From Pollenia angustigena (lineage: Eukaryota > Arthropoda > Insecta > Diptera > Polleniidae), in NCBI GenBank assembly GCA_930367215.1, contig OV884059.1:147868511-147932510 (forward strand): a stretch of DNA of 64,000 nt, read 5' to 3'. The stretch's first letter is position 1. Each line of letters opens with the position of its first letter. The notes beneath the pieces are model-generated. The model was given only the letters and a program-made list of their open reading frames with translations, was not told the origin of the DNA and did no database searches. Positions 1 through 11,950 of this stretch are shown here, in pieces. Both the position numbers and the translations under genes were made by a program.

Positions 1-1018
1 TCATAAATTTGTAATACATATATTTTAATTAATACATACGTATTCAGACCAATAGTGAATACAAATTCCTCAGTAGTTTTTTCCCTTTTCCCATTTTTAC
101 AATTGAATTTACATAGGAAATTCAATATTCATAATTGGACTGTTAATGTATTTATTTAAAAATCAACTGTTAGATCATTTTAAAAATTGTTTCAAAAGTT
201 AAGGAGATCTTATAATATAAAATGTTCAGGATTTAAGGGATTCTTTACTTTAGTTTTGATAAATCTTTACTTAGAAAAAATTCTTTTACTTATCGAAGAT
301 GTAGGAGAAATCGAAAGCAGCCCATAATACAGAATATTTAATTTCTCAGTCCTTTTTTTGGATTTCTCTAAATATATAAAATCTTCCATTATGCCATTAA
401 AGTCCTGTTTTAATTTTTTTTTATTTTTAATACTTCTAATTGTTTCGGTTAATTCTGTTGTTAATACTACAGCGTCGCACAATGCAAATCATTGGGTACG
501 GTTATAAGACGTAGCTGTTGACCTCAACTGCTACAAAACAGTGTCGAAAATATACATTATGTATATACTGTTCTTTAGTGTTCGATACGGTAGCAATTTG
601 GAAAACAAGCTACCCTGCAAATAAAATTGGACCACCTGATCCATTTTGATAAAATGGACTACTCCATGGGCTGGTCCGATGTAATGCAAGCATGGACCAT
701 GTCATTGTTAAAAAGTGTTTGTAGTGAGACGACATGTCTTCGTTTTTTAACGACATGCTTTCGTTTTTAAACGACTTAAAAACTAATCCTCTTGAGTATA
801 AAATGGAGTAGTTTTAAAACTACTCCTTAGTGGTCCAAAGGTGGGTTATATGGTCCTCCCCTAGGACATCGTAATGTTAAAAAGACCATGTTTTTCGATA
901 CGTTTGGGTAACTTTTGGACTAGTTCTGGTCCCCTGTGGGCTACTCTTTACACTCGTGTTTGGACTGGTCCTATTATTTGCAGGGATACCATAAAAAACA
1001 ACGTGTCTTTGTTTGTGG
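1..1018. other. Non-coding, no gene recognised
   Basis: A+T-rich sequence with only short chance reading frames. I see no conserved domain, RNA gene or clear transposon end before the hAT-type element that begins at 1027. Confidence 0.6.
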
Positions 1019-1026
1019 CTCGTACA

Positions 1027-1510
1027 CAGGGTTGTTAGGTTTTTTTCTTAAAAAATCGTCAAAAATTTTAACAAAATTCGTCATACATACACATGTTTAA
1101 CATAAAGAACTTGCAAAAATATAAACAAAAAATACATTTTAAAACATTGCTTAGCACTTTTACATAATTTTTCCATACAATATTTTTTCTGTAATATATT
1201 TTTTTTCTTTAAACGCAAAAAAGTTCTACCTTGTAAACAATAAAAAATCCTCAATCGTCATTTTACTGTATTTTCTCAAAAAAGTAGTCACAACGTCGAA
1301 AAATCGTTACATCTTACTCCCCGTCTACAACTGACATGATTTGCTGTTATAACATGATGTTATAAAAGCGTTGTTAAAACATTTGCATTAACAACCGTGT
1401 TATAACATGAGAAAACCTCTAACATGATGAGTCTATACTTAACACTAACATAATTTTAGTGTTAATGTTAAGCATTTCATGTCAGTTGTAGACTTCATGT
1501 AACAACCCTG
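1027..1510. mobile_element. hAT-type non-autonomous element with 8-bp TSD
   Basis: The element starts CAGGGTTGTTAGG and ends with the inverted AACAACCCTG. It is bracketed by an exact 8-bp duplication CTCGTACA (1019-1026 and 1511-1518). An 8-bp TSD and a CAGGG-type terminus are the hallmark of the hAT superfamily. At 484 bp it has no transposase and would have moved in trans. Its ends and the internal ATCGTCAA-rich sequence match the element at 51394-57730, so the two belong to one family. A 16-bp perfect inverted repeat (1323-1338 and 1478-1493) near its right end looks like a second insertion splitting the terminal region. Confidence 0.85.
1323..1493. repeat. Nested foldback repeat inside hAT element
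   Basis: GTCTACAACTGACATG at the left end is repeated inverted at 1478-1493. The interior contains further short palindromes (for example around 1449-1467). It sits where the hAT right terminus should be continuous, so it is probably a MITE inserted into that element. No target duplication was resolved. Confidence 0.55.
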
Positions 1511-1549
1511 CTCGTACACAATAAAAAAAATACTAATCGAACTCAATCA

Positions 1550-1737
1550 GGTATGTGCTGGAAAACGATTTTGAAATCCATAATACCGTTTTCAGTATTT
1601 TTTGAAATTGATTTTTAATACATTCCTCTTTAATGCTGCCTAAGACAATTATTCGGAAATGGATTTAAAAATCTGTCGAAATTCTTCACATCTGCTAAAA
1701 CGATCGTTTTAAAATCGATCGATTTCCATCACATACC
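1550..1737. repeat. TIR repeat (GGTATGTGMTGGAAA ends)
   Basis: The left end GGTATGTGCTGGAAA is mirrored by an inverted copy at 1719-1737. A related half-copy lies at 61471-61550, so this is a dispersed MITE-like family. No TSD is clear. Confidence 0.55.
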
Positions 1738-3149
1738 TAAATATGATGAGAATACATATTTCATTGCGTTTACGAACTATTCGCTTGTTTTTGCTATTTG
1801 CATTCCCATTCTCCTAAATGTATGCGAATATTAAAAGAGAATATCTAATGAATGAAATTTCTACATAGAAATTAATTTTGTACCGGGGAAAAAACCATCA
1901 AACCTTTTAAACTTAGAGAAATGAAATCATACAATTTCGAATTAAAAAAAAATAATTTCATGAAAACTTTTAAGGATATAGAAGGATATATTTGTAAAAG
2001 AAATTTTTTTTTGTTCTAAAAATTCTACGGAGCCTTCCGTACATAGTACGCACATGATAAAAACTGTATTTTTTTTAGTTTTTATATATGTATTTCTTGA
2101 ATTTTTGTTAATTAACTATTTAACGTTGAACTTACATTATGTACCATTTTGTATTTATTAAGTTTCTAATAAGTATCATGAATTAACATAATTACGTTGA
2201 ATTATTGAGTTTATAAATTTGTATCCCCAAGGGAAACAAAAAAAAGTAACCCCTAATTTTTTATTGTCTCTTCCCCAAATAACACTAATTGTACTAACTC
2301 GTTTGAGTCGTTACCATTTTAGTGGCAATTATAGACTCTCCATTTCTCATCTCATAGAATTAGGAAGTCTATAATATTTAATATTTCTACAGTGAAAGCT
2401 GGAAATATTCAGATACTTATAGTAATAAAAATTATTTAAGGTTAGTATTCTTGAAAAATGTTGAGATGAGAAAATGAAAACAAACTCAAGCACCAGCCGT
2501 TCAAAAGTTGTAGAATTTTGTTTCAAAACAAAACGGTCATAAGCCATTGCGTTATATTTCTTTCAGTCATATGAATAGGTAAAATAAAAAGAGCAAAAAT
2601 TAATTTTTTCTTAAATAACATAAAATGTTTGTTTTCAGTAGCATGTCACACAAAAAATTACCAATATTATCATCCAGTTTTTTTGATACCTTAGTTCTTA
2701 TATGTTTGCTATCGAATGGCAATTGAATTCGGCGATAACAAAAAATTGGACTTTTGCCCGATGAAATTACATTTTCAGCCAGTCGCACAAAAAATGGACC
2801 GATTGTCATGAAACTTTCCAGATTTTTTTTATCTCTAAAATAAAATATTTGTTGGATTAGACTTTAACGTTTCCAACTTTAAATATTAAAACCATTTTCA
2901 TTTGCACGTAAATGTCGTTTTTTATGACTCTTACGAGGTTTTCAAAATGGCTTAAATTTTTTTTTATACAAAATTGTCAAGATGCGAATGCAATCGTGTG
3001 CAATTGTTATTTTCTACCATTAAAACTAAAAAGGTCAGTTAAAAAAAAGGTGCTTACGTGGTCTTAGAAAAAAGACGACGGATATCATACTTAAAAAAAG
3101 CTTTTTTCATACATACATATGTATGTATGTATATATATGTGGAAAAACC
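1738..3149. other. Non-coding, no gene recognised
   Basis: A+T-rich DNA with homopolymer tracts and short open frames lacking any domain. I see no gene or well-bounded element. Confidence 0.55.
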
Positions 3150-5362
3150 TACATTAGCGTGGTCGTTTGTTGTGTGGAGAACTTTTTTTTTTTGATTTCT
3201 TATATTCTCCCCCCCACCCCCAAATCGGTTCAGTTTTATGTAAAAAAAATACAAAAAAATTTCGTAGCGATAAGTTCTGTTTTAGGGGGCATCCGCCCCT
3301 CAAACTTTGCCATCAAGCCATTTATTCAAATGTGATTTATTTGCATATGACTATCTCTTAAACACAAAATTTTACAAGAATATGATATATGCTCTTCTAG
3401 TCAACAACATTAGCCTCGAAGGAAGTTTTTTGCTAAAATTAATATTTAAGAACATAATTAAGAAAATAACAAACATTTTATATATGTTTTATATATATAA
3501 AAGGGGGATTTAATGTCAAGTGACCTAATTTTGAAATCGATGTCTTCCGATTTGGATGAAATTTGCACCAACGTTAGTCCTATTGAATAGTAGTTTAGAC
3601 ACAAATTTTCAACAAGATCGGTCAAAAAGTTGCCATATGGGCATTTCCATGAGAATGTCAACCACGACTCAAAATATTAAAATGCTTGAACCTTTTTTTC
3701 AAATATGGGAGAAAGGAAAAAACACCCAAACTTTACTATGCCGAGGTATTTATAGCTTATTACAATTTTTAAAAAGCAAAAAATAAAAGTTTTAACTCAC
3801 TTTCTTATTAATTCATTTTTAGTAACTGCAATTGACAATTTTCAATATTCTGCCGAATTAATACAGATACTGGCAACCCTGGAATTATGCTTTGAAATTA
3901 ATGTTACAACAACAATGAACAAGATCCACAAGGAAAGACCAAATATATAGTTCGATTAGCGGTATATTTTTGTGTTTGTTTTGGATGCTATTCTAAACAT
4001 CATTTGTCTTTATCATTTGAAATTGATCAGTCTTAGGAGTTTTAAAATAAAAGTTCAAAGCAAGATATTTGTTGCAAAAAAATATTGATCGAATTTTTTT
4101 TTAAATTGGTATAAAAAAATTTTTATAAGCTTTTAAAGTTCGTCACGTACGATATTGTAAGTACTAAAATGCAACTAAATGCGTCATCTTATGTTGGTAT
4201 TTAGTTAAAATTTGGTCAAACCTTATTTTATTACAATCAATATCATCTTACCAAATTTTATTGGAATCCGTCCATATTTGACCATAGCTCCCATACAAGT
4301 ACTACTCCCGAAAATAGCTTTTAATGTCATTTCCTTAAAAATGTTGGTATTTACATAAAAATTGGCGACAATGACTTTTACAATAGGTACTATGTCATGA
4401 CAAAATGTTGTGCTGTTAGATCCAAAATTAACCATAGGTCCCAAATAAACCCCCTTCTTTAAATCGGTAAGGGGCAAACAAATCTCATATAAATGAAGAC
4501 AACTAAATAATATTCGGCACAAATAACTTTTATATAATTCCTAACCTCATAGCATAATTCTGTTTTGGCGACCTTGATTGGCCATGGGTCCCAAATAGGG
4601 TACCCTCTCAAAAAATTGTTTTTTCAATATAATGGTGTAGGGTATCATATGGTCGGGCTTGCCCGACTATACTTTCTTACTTGTTTGTTTTAAGTTTTAA
4701 TATACATATATTTACAAAAAATATATTTCATACCTTGTAAATACTATAAGAGAAAAATCTGTCACGTACTGTATGTCACGTACGATATTACATTTGGTTC
4801 ATTATAAAACCATCAAAAAAATTTTTTTTTTCCAATTACGAATTATAAAGAAAAAATATGTGGTTTAATGTATGAAATTAAAAAAAGGAGAAAAACCTCC
4901 CACAATTCGAAGATTTTCGTATTATTTTACATTCACACAAATAACACTTCCGTTTTATGTCACGTACGATATGCACTTATTTTGCCCGATATTTTGGACA
5001 ACAAGGTTCCGAATTAGAAAAATTTTTTTTTCATATAAAGTTCCCTCTAAATGAAACATATTGATAAAAAAAAATTTCCAGTTACTACTATTTTTGCCAA
5101 ATATCTATCGCTGTGAAGGCGTACAAATGTCACGTACGATGACATGGAAATGCCCATATATTATATTCTTGTAAAATTTTGTTTTTAAGAGATAGTCATA
5201 TGCAAACAAATTACATTTTAACAAACGGCTTGAAGGCAAACTTTGATGCGCGGACGCCTCCCCTAAAACACAACTTATCGCTACGAAATTTTTTTGTATT
5301 TTTTTTTTTACATAAAACTGAACTGAAATCAAAAAAAAAAAAGAAAATAACGGCCACCCTAA
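3150..5362. mobile_element. Long-TIR DNA element with internal TGTCACGTACGATA repeats
   Basis: About 220-240 bp at the left end (roughly 3150-3390) reappears inverted at the right end (roughly 5150-5362). The shared sequence includes the stretch around TTCAGTTTTATGTAAA and the stretch around CAAAATTTTACAAGAA. The interior has no coding capacity. It contains five copies or near-copies of a motif around TGTCACGTACGATA, at about 4142, 4761, 4775, 4959 and 5128. Internal clustered repeats of this kind often bind a transposase. A DINE-like repeat is nested at 4190-4687. Boundaries are approximate and no TSD was established. Confidence 0.55.
4190..4687 (-). repeat. DINE-like dispersed repeat, minus orientation
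   Basis: The right edge reads, on the minus strand, as an AACAAGTAAGAAAGTATA lead-in, a GTCGGGCAAGCCCGAC hairpin and a run to TACCCTACACC. This is the same layout as the repeats at 28495 and 41875. The body holds degenerate units with phrases such as CCATAGGTCCCA and CCATGGGTCCCAAAT. Confidence 0.5.
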
Positions 5363-5737
5363 CCTACATACATATGAATGATAAATCTGTGTTAGTCTGC
5401 TTTCACAAGTTTCTTCTTTTAATGCCCAACCACAGACGTGTAAATTTAGACTTAAAATTAAAAAAATAAAATTTTTATTATTTAAAATTTTTTTAAACTA
5501 AAAACAATACTGAAAAGTACATTTTTCCGATTAACCAAAATTATATCGACAACAAACTTTTATAATGCTGATAACCATTTTCCATACCAACTTTCTACTA
5601 ATACGAAAACATTATTCATAAATCAAACAATAAATAATGTTCATGCATATTAAATTTATTACACATATTAAAAAAAAAAAAAAAAAATACAAAAAACAAA
5701 TACGAAAATGATTAATTTTTTTTTTTTTTTTTTTTTG

Positions 5738-6284
5738 CTAAAATCCAGGATTTCCAACATTTGAATCAAGATTAAGTCGTTTCATTTTAGATTTCCACCA
5801 CTCATTTTGATGTTGCCTTTTTATATGAACGTACATATTCGATTTAGAACGTGACTCTTTTTGGCAATGCGGACATTTATAAAGTTTCACTCCAGTATGT
5901 ATAGCCAAATGTTCTTGTAGATTGCGTTCTTGACGAAAAACTTTTTCACAAATGTTACACTTCCAAGTCAAATCGGACTTGTGCCAATACGTGTGGTGTA
6001 TGCGTAGACTTAATTTGGTCTCAAATACTTTCCCGCATACATCACAAGCCGTTGGTTTTTTCTCATGCACAAAACGATGTAATCGTAAACTGTTTTTGTT
6101 TTTAAGCCACCTTTGGCATATAGAACATTGTGCGGCTGGTTCAATAATGCCTTCATGTTGAGCGTAATGATTTTTAAATGAATTTTTATTTTTAAACTTT
6201 TGACCACAAACGTCGCAAACTTGATATTTTTCATATTTGTGTATGTTTTGAATGTGTCGAGTTAAATTATCTTTCGAGCAAAAT
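5738..6284 (-). CDS. Terminal exon, C2H2 zinc-finger protein (copy 1)
   Basis: This is the 3' coding exon of a probable nuclear DNA-binding transcription factor. It opens after a splice acceptor (TTTTGTTTCAAATTGAATTC then CATACAG, ending at 6285) and runs 182 codons to TAA. It begins in the middle of a finger: the first residues supply F-x5-L-x2-H-x4-H, so the C-x2-C half must lie on an upstream exon. Five full fingers follow: CDVC...H, CSIC...H, CDVC...HTYWH, CNIC...H and CPHC...HIKRQH. The last carries the signature KESRSKSNMYVHIKRQH, followed by a basic WWKSKMKRLNL tail. The pattern resembles ZAD/grauzone-like fly zinc-finger families, but no ZAD domain is visible here. No upstream exon is seen before the next copy at 7996. 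T-rich low-complexity DNA lies just beyond the stop. Confidence 0.8.
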
Positions 6285-7995
6285 CTGTATGGAATTCAAT
6301 TTGAAACAAAACAAAAAAGGAGTTATTTTTAAAAAAAAATTACATTATGCGTAAATTGAGTTGAGTAAATTAAGCATAAAAATATGCATGCCTGTACGCA
6401 TTTACATACATATGTATATTCTTATGTTATAATGATTCTTTGAAAGAATATTTATCTTTGATAACTTATTTACTATTCTTTAGGAAATTTAAATAATCCC
6501 AGATTTTATACTTATCTTTACATACATACATATGTTGGCATATTTTGCCATTGCATGTTATCGATTCGAAAAAAAGAATACACGTTTATTTTCTAGGTTC
6601 TGGAAATCAAACTCAAATAAAACTCAAAACTTGTGCGATTTTAGACTTTGTTTTAAAGAAGACAAGTGATGGCCAATGTTAGTAGTAGTATTGTGAAGAA
6701 AATGAAATAATATCAATAACAGAAAAGGATGCTTTCGTGTGAATTCGATTATAATATATTTGATGTTATTTTAAATAGTTTGTCAGAATGGAACACAATC
6801 ATTAAATTGACCAAAATTAAATGTACATCTTCAAAACAAATGGTCTAAAATAAAGTAAATTTATATTCATAGATATTTATTATATATAACACAATTTGTA
6901 GGTAAATAAAATAATAGAGATGAGTCATTATTCGTGATGCGAATAACCCAAAAAATATATTTTGGGAAATTTGGCGGACATGAATGTGTGTACCAAATAT
7001 TTTTTGTTTAATGTTTATTTGGGCGCTGCAAAATATGGCCCCAAAAAATAAAAGAAAATTTACTCCAAATTTGGGGCTTTTTTCATAACGCAATATGACC
7101 CCATTTTTTTTTTAATTAAAAATTACCCCCAAAAAAAAAAATTAAAAATAGCCCTAAAAATAAAATGAAATATGACCCTAAATTTGGGGTAATTCTTCAT
7201 TATGAGAAATTACCTCTGAATTAATAATGAATTTTAACCCAAAAAAATGAAAGTTATATTAAAAATTTTAGGTTGGGTTCATATGCCCGATTTCAAAATC
7301 CGAATAATTATACAGTTTTGGTTTTAAAAATCGCACGATTGACAGCATGGCTGGGACTTCGGCCATGCGCAAGGATTTTTTCCTCTTTGGTATAACGCAA
7401 GGATTTTCTTCTTTGTGGTATACCGAACACTGGCTTCGCTCACTAAAGCTTGACGTCATGGTTGGCCTTCGGCCGTGCGCAATGATTTTCTTTTCTATGG
7501 ATTAACAAAAACCGGCTTCGCTAATTAAAGCACCTCTGCATATTCGGCAAGGATTTTATCCACTTTGTTATAAGAATTCGTGGTTTTGATACTATCCCTA
7601 AAAATTCTTACATAAAATTTGTTTAAACATTTTTGGGCTAATTTTTCATTTCATAAAATTTGCATTTTATATTAGTAAAAAAAATAGCCCCAAAGTCATA
7701 AAATTCATCATGTAAATTAAGTGTAAGAATCACTTATCTTTATTAAGTTTTAAGTTCGAAACAATAAATTTTCAAAAATGGCAGCACTTTAGCACCCCAT
7801 AACTCGACAGAATATTTGGCACAAATTTCTGCATAATATATTTTTTTTTGTTGTTGTCCGGTTCATGAATAATGCCTCATACATATGTGAATATGAAGAA
7901 TATATTAAGAAACAACTTCATTAACATTTGTTAAATGTGGTTGATATAATTTTTTTTTGTCCACTAAAACTAAATTATAATTATTTCGCATTTGT
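6285..7995. other. Intron or intergenic DNA between zinc-finger exons
   Basis: No zinc-finger, ZAD or other coding exon is visible on the minus strand, where upstream exons of copy 1 would be expected. 7030-7250 is rich in CCCCAAAAA/TTTGGGG runs. 7340-7560 holds a diverged tandem pair with GGCCTTCGGCC-type hairpins. A possible poly(A) signal for copy 2 (AATAAA on the minus strand) lies near 7738. Confidence 0.5.
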
Positions 7996-8617
7996 TCATT
8001 CTTGTGCAAGAGATGATGGTGTGGTGTCTAACTGTCGTGGCTTGTCTTTTCCCTCATCTTCACCTGCACCTCGTCCAGCCGTCGCCTCTTCTTCTGGTTT
8101 TAGTTTATAGCGTTCCTGTTTTGATTTCCACCATTCATCTGGATGCTGCCTTTTGATATGAACATACATATTAGACTTTGATCTTGATTCTTTTCCACAA
8201 TGCGGACAGGTATACAGATTCGTATCTGTATGCATAGCCATGTGTTCGTCAAGATTTCGCTTCTCACGAAAAACTTTATCACAATAGCTACACGATAGAT
8301 TGCGTTCACGTCGATGCCAATAGCCCTTGTGCCTACTTAAATTCTTTTTCGTCTTAAAAAATTTACCACAAATATCACAGGCAAATTGTGTGTCTTCATG
8401 TGTTTGATGATGTACTCGCAGGCTGTGTTGATTTTTTAACCAGGCACCACAAATTGTACATTGAGCCGGAGGTTCCACGATTCCTTGGTGTTCGTCGTAG
8501 TGCTTTTGAAAGGATGTCTTTGATTTGAATTTTTTTCCACAAATATCACAAATATGATGGTAAATATTATTGTGTACGGATGCAATATGATTACGCAGAC
8601 GATAGATAGTTGCACAT
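7996..8617 (-). CDS. Terminal exon, C2H2 zinc-finger protein (copy 2)
   Basis: This exon has the same architecture as the other four. The acceptor is CTTATCTTAG ending at 8618; then one nucleotide completes a codon and 207 codons run to the stop. The partial first finger reads CATIYRLRNHIASVH, with Cys where the paralogues have the core Phe. Five complete fingers follow: CDIC, CTIC, CDIC, CSYC and CPHC. The last is the shared KESRSKSNMYVHIKRQH finger and is followed by DEWWKSK. Its C terminus is unusual: about 40 residues rich in Glu, Gly, Lys and Pro replace the short basic tails of the other copies. It is the most diverged family member. The product is inferred to be a nuclear DNA-binding protein; the target is unknown. 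Confidence 0.8.
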
Positions 8618-9721
8618 CTAAGATAAGATTTAAGGAGGTTTAGGTTTGCAAATTAATTGTGTATTAGAACTAAAATTTTAATAAAGCTTAAAACAAATAC
8701 AGCTTAATGCATAATCTTATAGCAATTCGCAAAATTCGTAGAATAGAAAAAATTTCGATACAAATTTTATTAACAATTTTCAAACATATACATGTATGTG
8801 ATGAATTAGGCCAAAATTTTTTGTTTAAAATAAGTGTCTAAAAATTAACAGAACACTATTTAGCGTACGGCTCACACACTCAGTAACGGTATTTTTTACG
8901 GCCTTATTTAGAAACAAGTAAGACGGCTTTATTCGGCTATTCCGGATCTTATATACCCTTCACCATGGTTGGGAAATAACAGAAGTTTATATATATGTAT
9001 GTATATCTAAATGTGTGTATATTTATGTATCTAGTGTTAATCGCTTAATTGCATTTAATTATTTGCACATGTTTGCGTGCTATTAAATATATTAAAAGAC
9101 AAACTTAATTATAAGAAATGAGTATTTTTTAGGATTTCAGTATTTTTTAACCGATTTGACAGATTTGTATACCGACGTTTTTAAAACGAAATGTACCATT
9201 TACTGAAAATTGATTTTGGTCATAACTTTTTTGTATCCGAACCGATTTTTCGAGTTTTTCAAAAATATGTTCTACTAAAGATTTCCAATCTTTAGACATA
9301 CGAGCCGTATCCATTGGTTACTAGTGCTGGGAAACTATCGATAGACTATCGATATTATCGATAGTCTGAAAATATCGATAGGAAAAATATAAATATCGAT
9401 ATTTTTAGTATTTAAAATACATATATGAAGACATCTAACAGCAGCTATACACACACAGTTTTTTGCCGCAAATTTTTACTTGCTATTATTAATGCGCGCT
9501 GAATTACAGCAATGAATACAAGCAACAAGAATGACAAGTGTTGCCATAACTGATTGATGAGAATATGCCAAAACTTCAAAACAAATCTGCTAAATCTTTC
9601 CAAAAAAAATATGCAATTTCCCAACTCAATCCGCTAAAATGGGAACACTGCATAATATGCATCAGACCACAAACAGTCGCAACAATAAACGTCAAGTATG
9701 TATAAAATTAAAGGACTTTTG
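8618..9721. other. Non-coding; DINE-like fragment and ATCGATAG repeats
   Basis: A short DINE-like lead-in (AACAAGTAAGACGGC, then a hairpin and ATATACCCTTCACCAT) lies at 8912-8970. At 9325-9415 a cluster of ATCGATAG palindromes follows TAGTGCTGGGAAAC, which looks like one end of a hAT-type element with no partner found. No coding exon is visible. Confidence 0.45.
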
Positions 9722-10017
9722 GGCCCCTATTACGATTTACAACTCAACTCAGTTGAGTTGTTGTGAGCAGTTGTAATTTTTGTTATGTTTTCGTTCACCG
9801 CAATAAAGCAAAGTTGTAAAGTCAGGTCTTCACCTGACAATTTTTTGTCATAACAAACGTCAAACTTCATATAAAAAAAAAAAACGCTGACAAAAATATT
9901 AAAGTTTTTTTTATATGGACTTCGACGTTTGGTATGACAAAAAATTGTCAGGTGAAGACCCCATGTAAACCATAATACAAAAATTAAGAAATTACAACTC
10001 AACCGTAATAGGGGCCT
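9722..10017. repeat. Foldback element with GGCCCCTATTACG ends
   Basis: The outer inverted repeat GGCCCCTATTACG / CGTAATAGGGGCC brackets a second, inner foldback element (9825-9960). A solo end of the same family lies at 17651 and another, inverted, near 20936. The family name is unknown. Confidence 0.65.
9825..9960. repeat. Palindromic MITE (GGTCTTCACCTGAC ends), copy 1
   Basis: Nearly the whole 136 bp is an inverted repeat: GGTCTTCACCTGACAATTTT at one end is mirrored at the other, and both arms carry a GACAAAAATT/AAACGTCAAA-type interior. A second copy lies at 47162-47296. It is nested inside the outer foldback element. Confidence 0.75.
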
Positions 10018-10045
10018 TAATTTGAAAAAGCATGTTTTGTTGAAA

Positions 10046-10515
10046 TGCAAGTAAAACCCTACACCACAGTAATAAAAAACACATCAAACTTATGTGTCCA
10101 TATAAATATGGATTTATCTATGTCTATAAACTTCATTAAAATCGGTTTGAAAGTTTGTGAGAGGCAGAAATTGCCCCTACCTCCCCTTGGGATCCTATTT
10201 TTGAAAAACTTTTTAGCTTATGTGTCCATATAGATATGGATCTATCTATGTTTTAAATTTCATTGAAATCGGGTTGAGAGGCGGTAATTGCCCCTATCTC
10301 CCCTTGAAGTTTTTTTTTTTAAAAATGCATCCCTTTTGCGTCCATAAAGATATGGTTCTAACTATGTTTTAAATTTCTTTAAAATCGGTTTCATAGTTTC
10401 TAAGAGGAAGAAATTTCCCCCTATCTTCCCTCATGGTCCTACGATTTGGCCCATTTTCAATAGGCTTGGTCCTTGCATAATACCCTCTCCACTATTGTGG
10501 TGTGGGTATAAAAAG
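10046..10515 (+). repeat. DINE-like repeat with about 120-bp tandem units
   Basis: Three diverged units start near GTGTCCATATAAATATGG at 10094, 10222 and 10339 (spacing 128 and 117 bp). The element ends with a TACCCTCTCCACTATTGTGG hairpin followed by GGTATAAAAA. A partial relative lies at 39425-39690. Confidence 0.6.
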
Positions 10516-10878
10516 TACGTTTTGTTAAAAAATTGTAAAAAGAACGTTTTGATACGCATATAACGTTTTGGTATGTATACCACAATAGTGGAGAGAGAAT
10601 TATGCATTTGTGCTGATGTTTGTGGACCTTAAAAAATTGGTCCTAGGCCCGAAAAGGACATTTTGTTCTAATCAATTTTTATTAGTATTGTGGTTATTTT
10701 ATTGAACTATTCATGGTTTTTAATCCAAATTTTCAATAGAACTTAAACAAATTAATGCAAAGACATCAAAAAATCGTTTTCGAAAAAAAGGAAAGGCTTT
10801 TGTCTGTGGCTCCTAATATGTATTATACTATTCTTCAAACTGCGTAAGTACAATAGACTTCTTACATTATAATCTATA

Positions 10879-11096
10879 CACAGAAAAAATTCTCCAAAAT
10901 TTTTCACCAATTAAAGCATTAATCAAAAATAAAATCAGTTTTAATTAAAAATTTTATCAAGTGAATTAAACGTTTAATCAATACTATTAACTGGTTTAAT
11001 TGATACTTTTAATTTGTTTACTGGTGCAAATTTAATTAATTTTTTAATTAATATCACAAATTTTTTAATTGAAATCAATTTTTATTTTTTTCTGTG
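10879..11096. repeat. MITE with CACAGAAAAAA ends and TA duplication
   Basis: The 218-bp element starts CACAGAAAAAA and ends TTTTTTTCTGTG, flanked by TA on both sides (10877-10878 and 11097-11098). The interior is almost all AATTAAT-type sequence. Ends and TA target fit a Tc1/mariner-type MITE. Confidence 0.65.
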
Positions 11097-11873
11097 TACA
11101 TATTATAGATCTTTTGTTTTTTTTTATGTAAAACGATACAGTATACGACAACGACAACCACCAATATGGCGGACTTCTAAGCCTTGGAACTCAATTTTGA
11201 AGCAGAAATCTTCAACCGATGGAGCTGGAAATTTGGATACTCATGAAGTTTAGGTGACAATACATGGTAAGCTGTGTGATGTTACTCTAAATTCAAAATG
11301 GTGGAACACCTAAAATGGTGGGCTTATTATTGTTATTGCATTCTTACAATATGGGTACCAAATAAAAGCGCTTGCTGAGAATATTTCGAAAAATAAGGTA
11401 ACGTCACTCGAAATACAATATGGCGGACTAAGTTTTTAATGCTTTTCGACAATATGGGTATCAAGTTTTAAATAAATTAAAAGTAAAAAACCTTTAAAAA
11501 AAAGCTGTTATTGAAATGCGCTAAAAATAAAAAATAACTTTTTTAAAAAACAAAAAAAGCATTAAAAAAGTTTTTAACGATTCTGACCGCATGTTCAATA
11601 CATTTTACATAAAGATTAGGTGTCAGATTCATTTGGTCACGATTTTGTTGAAAATTTGATACACTGCAGTGTAATATGAGTAGCAATATATCAAAATCGA
11701 CTTTTCGCGAAAAAGAACTTGCTTATTTTTGAAAATGGTTCCTAGGGGCCTCGAAAACAACAGTTGTCCTACGACTTTTTTATTTTTGGCCTATCCGAAA
11801 ATTTAACGTTATTTTTCTGTTGTTGAAGAAAATCGCCAATGAGATCCTTAAAATATGATTTAAAAATGTTCCA

Positions 11874-11950
11874 TCTGAGGAGATCGAGTGGTTGCGATCG
11901 AAACATGTCATGGTAATCTGCCGGCCAGGGTTCGAGCCCGAGCCACGTCA
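11874..11950 (+). repeat. tRNA-derived SINE-like fragment
   Basis: GATCGAGTGGTTGCGATCG resembles an RNA polymerase III A box, and GGTTCGAGCCC is a good B box about 45 bp downstream. The acceptor arms do not pair well, so this is better read as a tRNA-derived retroposon fragment than a tRNA gene. Confidence 0.4.

Noticed and set aside
9327..9420. Complete hAT element starting TAGTGCTGGGAAAC
   Set aside because: No matching right end with the TSD TTGGTTAC was found; recorded only as a possible solo end.
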